Part shown: positions 16,887-26,480 of the stretch, piece by piece
How positions within the stretch are numbered: position 1 is the first letter of the stretch
Layout of the letters: the number at the start of each line of letters is the position of its first letter
Origin: Gammaproteobacteria bacterium
GTDB taxonomy: Bacteria > Pseudomonadota > Gammaproteobacteria > Burkholderiales > Burkholderiaceae_C
DNA: 64,000 bases
Direction of reading: 5' to 3'
Assembly (NCBI GenBank): GCA_018828125.1
Contig: JAHJWB010000001.1
Location: 310,001-374,000, forward strand
Notes under the pieces: generated by a model
What the model was told of the DNA's origin: nothing
The model's input: only the letters and a program-made list of their open reading frames with translations
The model's database searches: none
Program-made: the position numbers and the translations under genes

Positions 16887-19800
16887 TTATTTCTTGGGCG
16901 AGGGGCGGATGCTGTCGATCATCCCTTCCAGCCGTTCCACTTCCTCGTGCATCTTGGCGTCCGCGCCCACCCGCGTTTCCACGGCGCGCACCAGCGGCAT
17001 GATGAGCTGACGGTAGGTGACCGACAGCGACAGCAGGGCATCCACCATGCGCTGGCTCTGCGCCGCGTCGCTGTTCTGCGCACTGGCGTGCAGGGCCTGG
17101 GTGCTGGCCTGCAGCGCCTGCAAAGCCTGCGCGGTGGCGTCCAGGCTGGCGCGCATCTGGGCCTGCGTCTGCGTGGTGCCGCCCTGCAGGTGTTTGGCCA
17201 GTTCGGCCAGTGCCGCCAATGACGGCTCCAGCCGCGCCAGCAGTGCGGCCTGGGCCTGCTGCTCGGGTGTGGGTGTGGGGCTGGCCATGTGCTGGGCAAT
17301 CGCGGCCAGCGGCTGCGCCAGTTGCTCACCCAGGTGTTGCGCGTTGTGGGTCAGTTGTTCGGTGAACTGGCGCGGCTGCAGCGCATCGACGCTGCGGGCA
17401 ATGTCCAGCAGGCCGCGCGTCACGCGCACGCTGGGGTCGTCTTCAGCGCCGCCCATCTTGCGCTGGCGTTGGTAGCCGTCGCAAATTTCCGTCCAGCGCG
17501 CCGCTTCGTCGGGCGTGGGGTTGCCGATCAGGTGGGCCAGTTGCAACAGGTTTTCTTCGGCGCCGGTGGTCAGCGTCTGGGCCTCGCCCCGGTAGTGGTC
17601 GCGCAGCAGCGCGTCCAGTTCGTGGGGCTGCATCAGCGGCGTGACCTGTGGCGCCAGCCGCGCCATGTTGCGGTAGCTGCCCTGTAGGCGAAACGGCGGC
17701 GCCACACGATAGCGGTCGTCCTGCGCGGCCGATGCGATGTAGGCCAGATTCACCTTGAGCAACAGGTCGCGCACCGTGAACAGGCGCTGGAACAGGTTCT
17801 TCAGTTCATCCAGCTCGGCCGCGCTGTAGGGGTGGGCAAAGGTGGTGGGGTCGATGGCCTCGCCCTGCGCCAGGCGCACCAGCAGGTGCACGTCCTTGGG
17901 CTCGCGGGCGGTCAGCGGCTGGGTCACCGGGTTGGCGGTCAGGCTGTTTTCCAGGTACGACAGCGCAAACACGGCTTCGCGGCCCGACAGCACGTCGCCC
18001 AGGTTGTAGATGTCGGCCCGGTTGGCCAGCATGTCCGGAATGCGGAACACGTCGCCGGATTCGGTGTACGGGTTGCCCGCCATCACCACCGCAAAGCGCT
18101 TGCCCCGCATGTCCCAGGTGCGGGGCTTGCCTTGCCACACGCCTTCGATGCGGCGGGTGCCGTCGGCCAGGGCGATGAACTTCTGCAGAAACTCGGGGTG
18201 CGTGTGCTGGATGTCGTCCAGGTACAGCATCACGTTGCTGCCCATGGCCAGGCCCAGGTTCAGCTTTTCCAGCTCTTGCCTTGCAGCGCTGTTGGGCGCG
18301 GTGGCGGGGTCGATGGACGTGACGCCGTGGCCCAGCGCAGGGCAGTTGATGCGCACAAACACCAGGCCCAACCGGTCGGCCACGTATTCCATGATGGTGG
18401 TTTTGCCGTAGCCGGGCGGCGAGATCAGCAGCAGCATGCCCATGCGGTCGGTGCGGCTGGCATCGCCTGCCGCGCCAATCTGCTTGGACAGGTTGGCGCC
18501 AATCAGCGGTAAATACACCTCGTCAATCAGCCGGTTGCGCACAAAGGTAGACAGCGGCTTGGCCTGGAACTGCGCCAGGTGCAGGCGCGCCTTCTCTTGC
18601 ACCAGCAGCTCGTGGCGCAGCGTTTGCAGCGCGGCAAAGCTGGTCACCGCATGCACGCGGTGGTAGCGCACGCGACGCCAGAAGTCGTTCAGGTCAATCG
18701 CCAGCGTGCCCTCCGCAATGCGCGCATGCTCGCTGCGCAGGCCCCGCACGGTGGCCTGCAAGGTGGCGTTGACGCGGTGGCGGGGGGCGTCTACCGACAG
18801 CAAGGTGGCAGCGTCATCAATGCCCGCCAGCAGCGCAGCGGTGTTCTCGGATTGAGACTGCGCATACGCGCGCACCCAGTGGCGGGCCAGGCGCCAGCGT
18901 TCGGCAGGCTCTGCGGCCGACAAATCGCGCTGCCAGTTGGCACGCAGGCCGCCATGGTCCAGCGCGCGCTCCAGCCCTTGCGCCAGGTCTTGGCCTGCGC
19001 CGCTGACTACCCACGTGGGGGGCAGGTCGGGCGTCGTTTCGCGTTCGGCCAGCTCGCGCACCAGGTACGCGGCGGCGTCCATGCTCAGCGTGGTGGCCAG
19101 GGCGTCGTGCTCGCTGGCGGTCAACGCGCCGGGTGTGGGCGCTATCTCGGGCAGCAGCTCGTGCAGCAGGTGCGGGAACTCGTGCGCAAAGCGGTGCAGC
19201 GCGGCCTGGGCTTCGTGTTCCAGCGCCTGCTGTGCATCGCGCCGGGTGAACAGTTGGGCAATGTGTGCAGCACTGCGCGCGCGGCGCGCCAATGACTGGC
19301 GTCCCTCTTCGCGCAGGCCATGCTGCCAATACAACAATGCCAGGGCGCGTTCTGCTGGGCCATACACCAGTAGGCCTGCAGCGGCCTGCAGCGGCGCCAG
19401 CACCTGAACCAGCCGCAGCGCATCGTCGTCATGAATGCCGCGCTGGTAGCCCTCTTGGTAGCGGCCTGCGGCAAAGCGGCGCAGGGGCTCCAGCAAGGTG
19501 GCGGGCAGCGGGGCGTCTGGCGCCAACTCGGTCAGTTGCACCAACAGCTCGGCCCAGCCGGGTTCGGTGCTGCCGTTTTGCAGGGCATCCATCCACTCTG
19601 CGCTGAGGTATTCAATGCGCGACAAGGCGGGCGTCTCGGACACCAAGGCCTGGTCCCAGTAGGGGCGCAGGGCCAGCAGGCGTTCGTCGTGTGCGGGTGC
19701 CAGGTAGTCGGTGCCGGTGATCTGCCATGCCAGCCCGCCGTCGTGCGCCACCAAGGTCAGGTCCAGCGGCTGGCGGTTGACCGTGAAGCTATGCGCGCCC

Positions 19801-22499
19801 AGGCGCAGCCCGCTGGCGGCGCCTTCGCCCGAGGCCAGCTCGCGCTGGTCGCGCACCGAGCGCAGGGCTTGGTCGCGGGCGGTTTTCAGGCGCGTGTCGA
19901 TGTCGTCGGCCGCCACGGCGGCGCCCAGGCGGCGCAGCTCGGCTACCTGATCGCGCAGCTTGGCCAGCATAGGGTCGGCCGCAAAATAGCTGTGCACCTG
20001 TGTGAGCTCGGTGAGCGCCGCCACGCGGCGGGGCACGCCGTCCAGAATGCGGGCCGTGGCATCGGCCAGCGCCTTCGCGCGGCGCTGGCGCGCTTCCAGC
20101 AGGCTCTGGCGGCGGGCCGACAGGGCCTCGTACACCGACTCGCGCTTGGTGGCGATGTCGGTGAGGAACTCTTCCTGCTCGGCAAAGCGGGCTTCAATGT
20201 CTTCGAGCTGCGCCAGCAGGCGGGTCAGCGCTTCGTCGCATTTTTCGGGCGTGTCCGCCAGCTCCAGCGCGTTTTCCACCGCCTGGCTAAACAGTTTGAA
20301 CTGCGCGCCAAACTCGGCCCGCTGCTCGGCGGCACCCAGCGAACGGCGGCGCAGGCGCGCGTCGGCCCGCAGGCGGTTGATGTCCGCATACAGCAGTGCA
20401 ATGCGGTCGAGAATGGCCGTGCGTTGCACCGCATCGCCACCGGGCAGGCTGCCCAGTTGCTCGCTCAACAGGTCCAGCCCGGCGGCCTCGTCATCCAGAA
20501 CCGTCAGCTGCTCGGCAAGGTGCGATGCAGTGGCTGCCAGGGGCAGGGCGGCAGCAACCTTTTCCAGCGCCTGGCGTTGTCCGTTGAACGCCTTTTCATC
20601 GGCCAGGAACTGCATGGCGCGCTCGCCCACGCGCTGCTGTTCGTCCGTCAGCGCCTGGGCCATGGCGTCGATGGCGGCGAGGTCGGCGTAGCGCAGTTCG
20701 CGCAGCAGGTGCAGTTCGCCCTGGCGCTGGCGCAGGCGGTTGAGCGCCAGCACAAAATCGTTCGGGCTGCGCCACATCTGGCTGGCGATCACCGTCATCA
20801 GCTCGCGCTGTTGGCCTTCGGCCTTCTGCATGGCGCGGGCGGTGTCCTGGCGGATGCTTTCCACCTTCTCGAATTCGCCCAGCGTGGCCTGTGCGGCCTG
20901 CTCGATGGCCGTCAGGTCTGCAGCGGCGTTCTGCACCTCGGGCGCATCCAGCCAGAAGTACGCATCGCGTGCGCGCAGGCATTGGCGGATCAGGTCTTCA
21001 TACGCCGTGCGGGTGGGCACCTGTTCGCGCACGGTGCGCGCTATGCCCAGCAGGTCAGAAATACCGCGCACCAGGTCGGCATTGCCCACCCGGCCAAAAA
21101 AGCCAGTGCCCGCGGGCTGGCGGCTGGCGTGTTCTTCCGTCGCAAAAGGGGTGCGCCACAGCTGCATCGGATGCACCCGCGTGGCCTCGCCACGTGCGGC
21201 CTGAAACACCAGCATGCGTCCGTCGGGCAGGGTGCCGTACCCGTCGGCCAGGATGGGCGGCGCCAACGACTTTTCAATGAGGTTGTAGGTGAACAGGGCG
21301 TAGCAGCCCGCATCCAAGGTGGCCGGGCTGCCCTGCGGCGGCGGCACCGTGCCGTAAAAGATGTAGGCCACGTCCTCGCCGTTGGGCGAGCGCTTCATAC
21401 GCGTAAAGCGCAGCTGCTCGGTCAGCTCCGGCGGCAGGTCAAAGCGCTTGTGTTCGCCCGACTGCAGGTAGTACCCACCCGGGAAGATGATGCCGTGGTC
21501 TTCCGGCAGCTGCATGCACGACGCGCCAATGGCGTCGATGCGCACCACCTGGCGCGTGCGCTGATTGAACACCAGGTAGCGCGTGGTGTTCTCGCGGTAG
21601 GGGCGCACCTGCAGCAAGATGAGCAGCCCCAGCTTGGCGTACGCAATCTCGGCGTCGCCCAGGGCCTGGTTGGGGTCGTCCACCGGCTCTTCGTAAATGC
21701 CAAGACCCGTTTCGGTGTTGTTCTCGATCTTGAGCGTCAGCGTGCCGCCGGTGGTCTCCACAAACAGCGTGTCCAGCACATTGAAGTGCGGGTGCGCGCC
21801 GCTCACGTGGTTTTCGCGGGTGAGCGGGGTCCAGGCAAAGTCGTGGCTGGGCGGCGGCGTCAGGTCGCGTTCGCCGCGGTTGTCCACGTATTTGAGCGTG
21901 CCATCGCTCTCGCGCCGCCAGCGGAACACGCGAATATCCTGCGCCTGCTGCCCGATCTGAAACGCTGCCAGCAGAAACTCGGGCGTGGGCCGCAGCAGCT
22001 GCAGGGTGGCTTGTTTGTAGTACGTATACAGCTCGTTGAAGTCCGCCACAAAACGCGGGTCGTCCAGAAAGCTGTCGGTCAACGGCACCCGCACCAGCTC
22101 GTCGTTCTCGGCATTTGCGCCAGTGGCGTCTGCTCCTGGGTGTGCCAGTTCATAAATGGCGAACACGTCCTCCACCCGCGTCTCGCGCTTGAGGCCCATG
22201 AACACGTTGTAGCCAAACAGCAGCCGGTTGCCGCCGATGTAGGCCAGGTCGCGGGCCACACAGTTGTGCTCGGTGCGCGCACGCAGGCGCATCAGCAGTT
22301 GCTGGTCGCGCTGGCCAAACTGTTCAATGCGTGCGGCATTGAGCGCCTGGGCCTTGGCCAACAGCTGGTCGCCTTGCACTTCCAGGCGTTTTTTCAGCAG
22401 CTCGTAGCTGCTGCTGTTGGCCACGCTGGTGTCTACGGCGGCGGCATTAGCGTTGACGTCGTCGTCTGCCGATTCGGGGGCGGATGCCTTGGTGTTCAT
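16887..22499 (-). CDS. Giant AAA+ ATPase with coiled coil (DUF3686-type 'DNA repair ATPase')
   Basis: This 1870-residue protein is the last gene of the PspA/flotillin operon. Residues 60-500 form a conserved N-terminal region that I associate with DUF3686. Residues about 545-885 are long Glu/Arg/Ala-rich helices with coiled-coil character. The AAA+ core (about 1340-1640) has Walker A SPPGYGKTT near 1365, Walker B MLYLDDIQ near 1426, sensor-1 asparagine in VVMAGNPY near 1473, and an arginine-containing NRADIYNLGD. The last 180 residues are helical. No signal peptide or membrane segment is evident, so it is probably cytoplasmic or peripheral. The database label 'DNA repair ATPase' has little support here. 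A role in remodelling the PspA/flotillin membrane assembly is my inference from the operon. Its ATG overlaps the zinc-ribbon stop. Confidence 0.88.
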   Translation of the reverse strand: MNTKASAPESADDDVNANAAAVDTSVANSSSYELLKKRLEVQGDQLLAKAQALNAARIEQFGQRDQQLLMRLRARTEHNCVARDLAYIGGNRLLFGYNVFMGLKRETRVEDVFAIYELAHPGADATGANAENDELVRVPLTDSFLDDPRFVADFNELYTYYKQATLQLLRPTPEFLLAAFQIGQQAQDIRVFRWRRESDGTLKYVDNRGERDLTPPPSHDFAWTPLTRENHVSGAHPHFNVLDTLFVETTGGTLTLKIENNTETGLGIYEEPVDDPNQALGDAEIAYAKLGLLILLQVRPYRENTTRYLVFNQRTRQVVRIDAIGASCMQLPEDHGIIFPGGYYLQSGEHKRFDLPPELTEQLRFTRMKRSPNGEDVAYIFYGTVPPPQGSPATLDAGCYALFTYNLIEKSLAPPILADGYGTLPDGRMLVFQAARGEATRVHPMQLWRTPFATEEHASRQPAGTGFFGRVGNADLVRGISDLLGIARTVREQVPTRTAYEDLIRQCLRARDAYFWLDAPEVQNAAADLTAIEQAAQATLGEFEKVESIRQDTARAMQKAEGQQRELMTVIASQMWRSPNDFVLALNRLRQRQGELHLLRELRYADLAAIDAMAQALTDEQQRVGERAMQFLADEKAFNGQRQALEKVAAALPLAATASHLAEQLTVLDDEAAGLDLLSEQLGSLPGGDAVQRTAILDRIALLYADINRLRADARLRRRSLGAAEQRAEFGAQFKLFSQAVENALELADTPEKCDEALTRLLAQLEDIEARFAEQEEFLTDIATKRESVYEALSARRQSLLEARQRRAKALADATARILDGVPRRVAALTELTQVHSYFAADPMLAKLRDQVAELRRLGAAVAADDIDTRLKTARDQALRSVRDQRELASGEGAASGLRLGAHSFTVNRQPLDLTLVAHDGGLAWQITGTDYLAPAHDERLLALRPYWDQALVSETPALSRIEYLSAEWMDALQNGSTEPGWAELLVQLTELAPDAPLPATLLEPLRRFAAGRYQEGYQRGIHDDDALRLVQVLAPLQAAAGLLVYGPAERALALLYWQHGLREEGRQSLARRARSAAHIAQLFTRRDAQQALEHEAQAALHRFAHEFPHLLHELLPEIAPTPGALTASEHDALATTLSMDAAAYLVRELAERETTPDLPPTWVVSGAGQDLAQGLERALDHGGLRANWQRDLSAAEPAERWRLARHWVRAYAQSQSENTAALLAGIDDAATLLSVDAPRHRVNATLQATVRGLRSEHARIAEGTLAIDLNDFWRRVRYHRVHAVTSFAALQTLRHELLVQEKARLHLAQFQAKPLSTFVRNRLIDEVYLPLIGANLSKQIGAAGDASRTDRMGMLLLISPPGYGKTTIMEYVADRLGLVFVRINCPALGHGVTSIDPATAPNSAARQELEKLNLGLAMGSNVMLYLDDIQHTHPEFLQKFIALADGTRRIEGVWQGKPRTWDMRGKRFAVVMAGNPYTESGDVFRIPDMLANRADIYNLGDVLSGREAVFALSYLENSLTANPVTQPLTAREPKDVHLLVRLAQGEAIDPTTFAHPYSAAELDELKNLFQRLFTVRDLLLKVNLAYIASAAQDDRYRVAPPFRLQGSYRNMARLAPQVTPLMQPHELDALLRDHYRGEAQTLTTGAEENLLQLAHLIGNPTPDEAARWTEICDGYQRQRKMGGAEDDPSVRVTRGLLDIARSVDALQPRQFTEQLTHNAQHLGEQLAQPLAAIAQHMASPTPTPEQQAQAALLARLEPSLAALAELAKHLQGGTTQTQAQMRASLDATAQALQALQASTQALHASAQNSDAAQSQRMVDALLSLSVTYRQLIMPLVRAVETRVGADAKMHEEVERLEGMIDSIRPSPKK

Positions 22500-23059
22500 G
22501 AATTAAGCGGCTCAGTGGCGCGGATGAGGGCCAGGACTTCGTCTCGGTGGGGTTGCTCGGCCAGCCAGCGGCGGATGCGCAGCACCTCGTCCATGCAGGC
22601 GTCGCCATGGCGCTGGCGCAGCGCCAGCATGCGCGTGGCCTGCAAGCGTTCGGTTTGCAGGCGGCGCTGGCCGCCGTCAGATAGCAGGGTATCGAGCTGC
22701 TGCGCCAGACCGCGCTGGACCAGGGCCTGCCATTCGCCACGGTCCAGCCATAAATATTGGCAAGGCCCGCAGCGGTCTACCCGGAAGTCGCCTTGCGCAT
22801 CCACCGCCAGGCGCTGCATCAGCCGCGCACAGGCCGGGCAGGCGCGCGCTTGCCCCTGGTCTGCGGGCACGTCGACCGCCCCGGGGGCATCTGGGCTCGC
22901 GACCCAATCAGGAGAGCGGCTGCGCCAGCGGCGCCAGTCATCCATCTGCAGCAGCACGGCGCCGCAGTCAGGGCAGGCGACGGCGGGAAGTCCTTCTTCA
23001 AGGGCCGCGTTCGTCAAAGAGGACCGGCTGGCGCAGCTGCAATGCAGTCGTGTGGTCAT
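22496..23059 (-). CDS. Zinc-ribbon protein (zf-TFIIB-like)
   Basis: The 187-residue protein has CPDC near residue 29 and a second, better preserved ribbon with CPAC near 75 and CGPC near 98. The latter is followed by LWLDRGEWQAL, the signature end of zf-TFIIB-type ribbons. The rest is charged helix with no membrane segment. It overlaps the giant ATPase start by four bases (ATGA), indicating tight co-translation and perhaps a stable complex. I know no function for this family. No clear SD sequence precedes the ATG at 23059. Confidence 0.8.
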   Translation of the reverse strand: MTTRLHCSCASRSSLTNAALEEGLPAVACPDCGAVLLQMDDWRRWRSRSPDWVASPDAPGAVDVPADQGQARACPACARLMQRLAVDAQGDFRVDRCGPCQYLWLDRGEWQALVQRGLAQQLDTLLSDGGQRRLQTERLQATRMLALRQRHGDACMDEVLRIRRWLAEQPHRDEVLALIRATEPLNS

Positions 23060-23082
23060 GGGGGTGAATTGCTATGCAAAGA

Positions 23083-23168
23083 GGAGCGGGTAGCGCTTGA
23101 TTTCATTGGGGTGCAGGTAAAAAACTATCTGAAACCCTTTGAGGACAAGCGCGAGCAGCTATCGTTTT
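23083..23168 (-). repeat. Degenerate family 1 repeat with an enlarged loop
   Basis: On the minus strand GATAGCTGCTCGCGCTTG is separated by about 45 bases from AAGCGCTACCCGCTCC. The halves resemble the two arms of the 46-bp repeat, but the usual 3-6 base loop is expanded. It fills the gap between the flotillin stop and the zinc-ribbon start. The identification is tentative. Confidence 0.4.
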
Positions 23169-25293
23169 ATTTGCGGAAGGTCTGCATCAGTTGCTGCAGC
23201 GCCTGCTTCTGGCTGTCGGTGCCGTTGGTGGCGATCTTGGCCAGCAGGGCCGACACGGTCAGGCTCTGCAGCTCGCCGGCCGAGCCGCCTGCTGCGCCCA
23301 GGATCTGCTTGACGTCTTCCACCACGTCACGTTCGCCGCTCAGCTGGTCTTTGAAAGCCACCTGCAGCGTCTGGCTCTTGCCCACGGCCGCGTCGATGCC
23401 CTTGCCCACCGACAGTGCGCGCACGAAGCTGTCGAAATAATCGCCCTGGCCGCCCACGATGTCGATCTTGGCGTTTTGCAGCGCCACGCCCAGCACCTCG
23501 GCTTGCTCCTTGGCAATGGCGGTCTGCGCCTCGATGCCCTTAATGGTTTCGGCGTGCGCGCGTTCCAGGCGCATGCGGTATTCCTCGTGGTCCCGCGTCT
23601 CTGGGCTCATCGCCTTCATGGCTTCGAACTTTTCCTTCAGGCCGCGCGCTTCTGCGTTGAACTTCACGTCGATGTTGTGGGCCTCGGCGTCGCCCATCTT
23701 GGCCAGCGCTTCGGCGTCTGCGGTGCGCACATGCGCTTCGGCGTTACCGATCTTTGCCTTGCCTTCGGCTTCGGCGTCAAAGCGCGCGCGCATGCCGGTG
23801 GCTTCGGCCTGCGAGCGGGCTTCGATCACATGGGCTTCGGAGCGGCCGACCTTTTCTTTGCCGGTGGCCTCTGCCTCCAGGCGGGCCAGTTGTGCGCCGG
23901 CGGCGGCAATCTGTACCTTGGCGTCTGCCAGACCGGGTGCGGCCGACAGGGCTTCGATCCCTTCTGCATCGCGCTTCTTGGCTTCGGCTTCGCGCTCGGC
24001 GACTTTCAGGCGCGCGTCGGCCAGCACCAGGTCCTCGGCGGCCTTGTGGCGCGCCTTGCGCTCCTGTGCTTCGGCGGTCTTCACTTCCATGATGACCTTC
24101 TCTTCGGCTGCGGCTTCGGCGCCGATCACGATGGCTTTGCGGGTGCGGTCGGCCTCAGCCACTTCGCGCACTTCCTTGATCGCTTCTTCCTGCTCGGCCA
24201 CGGTACGCTCGACCACGATGCGTTCGCGCACCACGTCGGCAATGGCCTTTTTCTGGATTTCAACGGCCTTGTCTTTTTCGATGCGCTGAAGCGTCACCTC
24301 CTTTTCGCGGGCGACGATTTCCAGGTCTTGCGCACGTGTCACGCGCTCTTGCTCAATCACCACTGCGCGCTTGCGGTTGTTCTCGGCCACTTCCTTTTCG
24401 CGCAACACGTTTTCCTGCTGCACGGCCAGGGCTTGTTCGGACTGCAGGCGGGCCATTTCAGAGCGGGTGCGTTCTTCCGCCTGAATCTTGGAGGTCTCGG
24501 CTTCTTCGCGGGCCTTCACGGTGGCCACTTCGCGTGCCTGGCGGGCGGTGGCGTCGGCCTGTTGGCGCTCCAGCTCCAGCATGGCTTCCTGCGTTTCCAC
24601 GTTCTTCTTTTTGATCTGCATTTCCTCGTTGCGGCGCAGTTCGTTGGTCACCACGTGTTCCGTGGCGGTCAGCTGGGTGATCTTCTTGATACCCTGCGCG
24701 TCGAGGATGTTGTTGGAGTCGAGTTTGGACAGCGGCGTCTGCTCCAGGTAGTCAATGGCCGCGTCTTCCAGCACATAGCCCGACAGGTCGTCACCAATCT
24801 GCTCGATGATCTTGTCGCGAAAGCGGTCGCGGGCCTGGTACAGGTCCACAAAGTCCAGCGACTTGCCTGCGGTCTTCAGGGCTTCAGAGAACTTGGCCGA
24901 GAACAGGTCTTCCAGAATCTCGTGGTTGGACGCGCGCGCGCAGCCAATGCCCTGCGCCACGCGCAGTACGTCTTCGGCCGTCTTGTTCACCCGCACAAAG
25001 AACTTCACCTTGATGTCGGCGCGGATGTTGTCCGCGCAGATCAGGCCCTGGTCACCCGATCTGTCGATCTCGATCGTCTTGACCGAGATGTCCATCAACT
25101 CGGCCTTGTGGATTATGGGGTAGACCATTCGCCCCGTGAAGGTGACTTCAGGCTCGGCGCGCAGGGTGTTGATGATGAGTGCGTGGCCTTGCTCCACCTT
25201 GCGGTAGAACTTCGCGAACATGGCGAACATCGCCAGGATAAGGACGACGATGACGCCAACGGCAATCAGGATGACCATGAGGGATTGCTGCAT
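23167..25293 (-). CDS. yqiK: Flotillin-like SPFH protein (YqiK family)
   Basis: The 708-residue protein has one N-terminal membrane segment (residues 7-29, MVILIAVGVIVVLILAMFAM). An SPFH/band-7 domain follows (about residues 35-210, with HALIINTLRAEPEVTFTGR and MDISVKTIEIDRSGDQGLIC). Residues 220-620 form a very long Glu/Ala/Lys-rich flotillin-type coiled coil. Flotillins scaffold ordered inner-membrane microdomains. In E. coli yqiK lies next to yqiJ, as here, and the pair has been linked to envelope integrity. A shadow ORF of 706 codons on the other strand is an artefact of the EA-rich repeats. Confidence 0.92.
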   Translation of the reverse strand: MQQSLMVILIAVGVIVVLILAMFAMFAKFYRKVEQGHALIINTLRAEPEVTFTGRMVYPIIHKAELMDISVKTIEIDRSGDQGLICADNIRADIKVKFFVRVNKTAEDVLRVAQGIGCARASNHEILEDLFSAKFSEALKTAGKSLDFVDLYQARDRFRDKIIEQIGDDLSGYVLEDAAIDYLEQTPLSKLDSNNILDAQGIKKITQLTATEHVVTNELRRNEEMQIKKKNVETQEAMLELERQQADATARQAREVATVKAREEAETSKIQAEERTRSEMARLQSEQALAVQQENVLREKEVAENNRKRAVVIEQERVTRAQDLEIVAREKEVTLQRIEKDKAVEIQKKAIADVVRERIVVERTVAEQEEAIKEVREVAEADRTRKAIVIGAEAAAEEKVIMEVKTAEAQERKARHKAAEDLVLADARLKVAEREAEAKKRDAEGIEALSAAPGLADAKVQIAAAGAQLARLEAEATGKEKVGRSEAHVIEARSQAEATGMRARFDAEAEGKAKIGNAEAHVRTADAEALAKMGDAEAHNIDVKFNAEARGLKEKFEAMKAMSPETRDHEEYRMRLERAHAETIKGIEAQTAIAKEQAEVLGVALQNAKIDIVGGQGDYFDSFVRALSVGKGIDAAVGKSQTLQVAFKDQLSGERDVVEDVKQILGAAGGSAGELQSLTVSALLAKIATNGTDSQKQALQQLMQTFRK

Positions 25294-25392
25294 GAGAACG
25301 CTTTCTGGTGAAAGGGTTGAGAAGAAAAACGAAACGGATGGAAAGAAATGGAGGCCCGGCGAGAGCGCCTAAACGCACCACGCCAGCGTGCG

Positions 25393-26037
25393 TCACGCCG
25401 GTGGCAGCGGCATGACCAGGTAGCGGTGCGTGCCCGCGTCGTATTCGGTGATCAGCGCGGTGTCGCCGCGCTTCAAGCTGTTGGGGCTGGGCGACCACAC
25501 GCGGATGTTGAGGCTGGCGCCGCGTTGCGCGACCTCGGCGCGGCCCTGGCGCTCGTCGACCGTGCCGGTCAGCACACGGCAGGTCTGGCCGACCAGCGAA
25601 GCATTGCTCTGCGCAGTGTGGTGCACGAACAGCCCGCGCAGCGGTCGCACCAGCCGTGCGGTGATGACGATGGACAGCGCAAACGCCACCAGCAACACCA
25701 CCAGGCCCACCAGCCATTTCAGGATGTCGGTTGGCACCCAGGCCAGCACAGTGACGCCCGCCAGGAACGTCAGCGTCCAGCCCACCAGCACCAGCAGGCT
25801 GACCACAATGGAAAACGGCACGCCGTGCAGCCCAAAGGCCACCACATAGCTGGCGATGGTGCCCATGTCGTCCACGCTGGCGTCGGCGTGGGTTTCGATG
25901 TCCAGGTCAATGCCGCTGGACTCGAAATCCACCATGCCGATGATGGCCAGCAGCCAATACACCAGCACTACGCCCAGCAGCACCGTGTAGATGGCGGTCG
26001 GAAAGGCCGTAGCCGCCGTTAAGAGACTGGCAAACAT
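25393..26037 (-). CDS. yqiJ: YqiJ-like membrane protein with C-terminal OB-fold (NfeD-like)
   Basis: The 214-residue protein has an N-terminal membrane segment (about residues 14-35), two more (about 76-96 and 104-126) and a soluble C-terminal domain (about 140-210, SLVGQTCRVLTGTVDERQG .. GDTALITEY) with the beta-rich look of the NfeD OB-fold. NfeD-like proteins partner flotillins. It lies 99 bases upstream of yqiK, the same order as in E. coli. It probably anchors or regulates the flotillin microdomain. Confidence 0.85.
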   Translation of the reverse strand: MFASLLTAATAFPTAIYTVLLGVVLVYWLLAIIGMVDFESSGIDLDIETHADASVDDMGTIASYVVAFGLHGVPFSIVVSLLVLVGWTLTFLAGVTVLAWVPTDILKWLVGLVVLLVAFALSIVITARLVRPLRGLFVHHTAQSNASLVGQTCRVLTGTVDERQGRAEVAQRGASLNIRVWSPSPNSLKRGDTALITEYDAGTHRYLVMPLPPA

Positions 26038-26096
26038 GAAAATCCCCCCTCGTTATGTGTTGTGTTCTGGTCGAGGAAAACGCAGAACCGGACTTC

Positions 26097-26480
26097 TTAT
26101 TTTTTCTTGGATGAAGAAGACGCGCTGTTTTTCTCTTGCGCGTTCTTCACGTCCTTCGCGTTCTGCACAAACGCGATCAGCTCGCGTGTTGCCGCCTCTT
26201 TGATTCCCAGGCGGTCATCGGGCGCAAGGCCGTAGCGCTGCGCCAGCAATTCGTAATCGGCCCCGTCCAGCGTCACCGTAAGGCGCGGCCGTTTGGGTCG
26301 CGCTGCGACCGGCAAGTCGAGCACGCTGCGGATCTGCGTGGACGTGGATACATTGGCATGAAAGGCCGCCACGCGGACGGCTTCCATCACCGCCTCTTCC
26401 ACATCAAACGCAACCTGAACGGCGCGCAGCGCGGGCTCCGAGCCCTGCCACCGCGCGGGTTTGCGCGGGGCGGGGCTCAT
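26097..26480 (-). CDS. Small conserved-looking protein of the PspA operon, possible tandem ribbon-helix-helix
   Basis: The 127-residue product is not a family I recognise by name. By eye it has two beta-helix-helix units: AVQVAFDVEE plus helices ending TSTQIRSVLDL (residues 21-57), and RLTVTLDGADYELLAQ plus IKEAATRELIAFVQ (residues 64-108). That pattern is compatible with two ribbon-helix-helix folds, which usually bind DNA. The C-terminus is a flexible Ser/Lys tail ending SSSSKKK. Its ATG overlaps the pspA stop (ATGA), so it is made together with PspA. It could be the operon's regulator or an adaptor; both are speculation. Confidence 0.75.
   Translation of the reverse strand: MSPAPRKPARWQGSEPALRAVQVAFDVEEAVMEAVRVAAFHANVSTSTQIRSVLDLPVAARPKRPRLTVTLDGADYELLAQRYGLAPDDRLGIKEAATRELIAFVQNAKDVKNAQEKNSASSSSKKK

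Noticed and set aside
19431-23093. 1220-codon plus-strand ORF
   Set aside because: It is antisense to the giant ATPase and zinc-ribbon genes. Its Gln/His/Arg/Gly-rich translation has no domain pattern, typical of the open shadow frame opposite GC-rich coding sequence.
23191-25311. 706-codon plus-strand ORF opposite yqiK
   Set aside because: Its length mirrors the EA-rich coiled coil of the flotillin on the other strand. The translation is His/Leu/Phe/Gly repeats without fold features.
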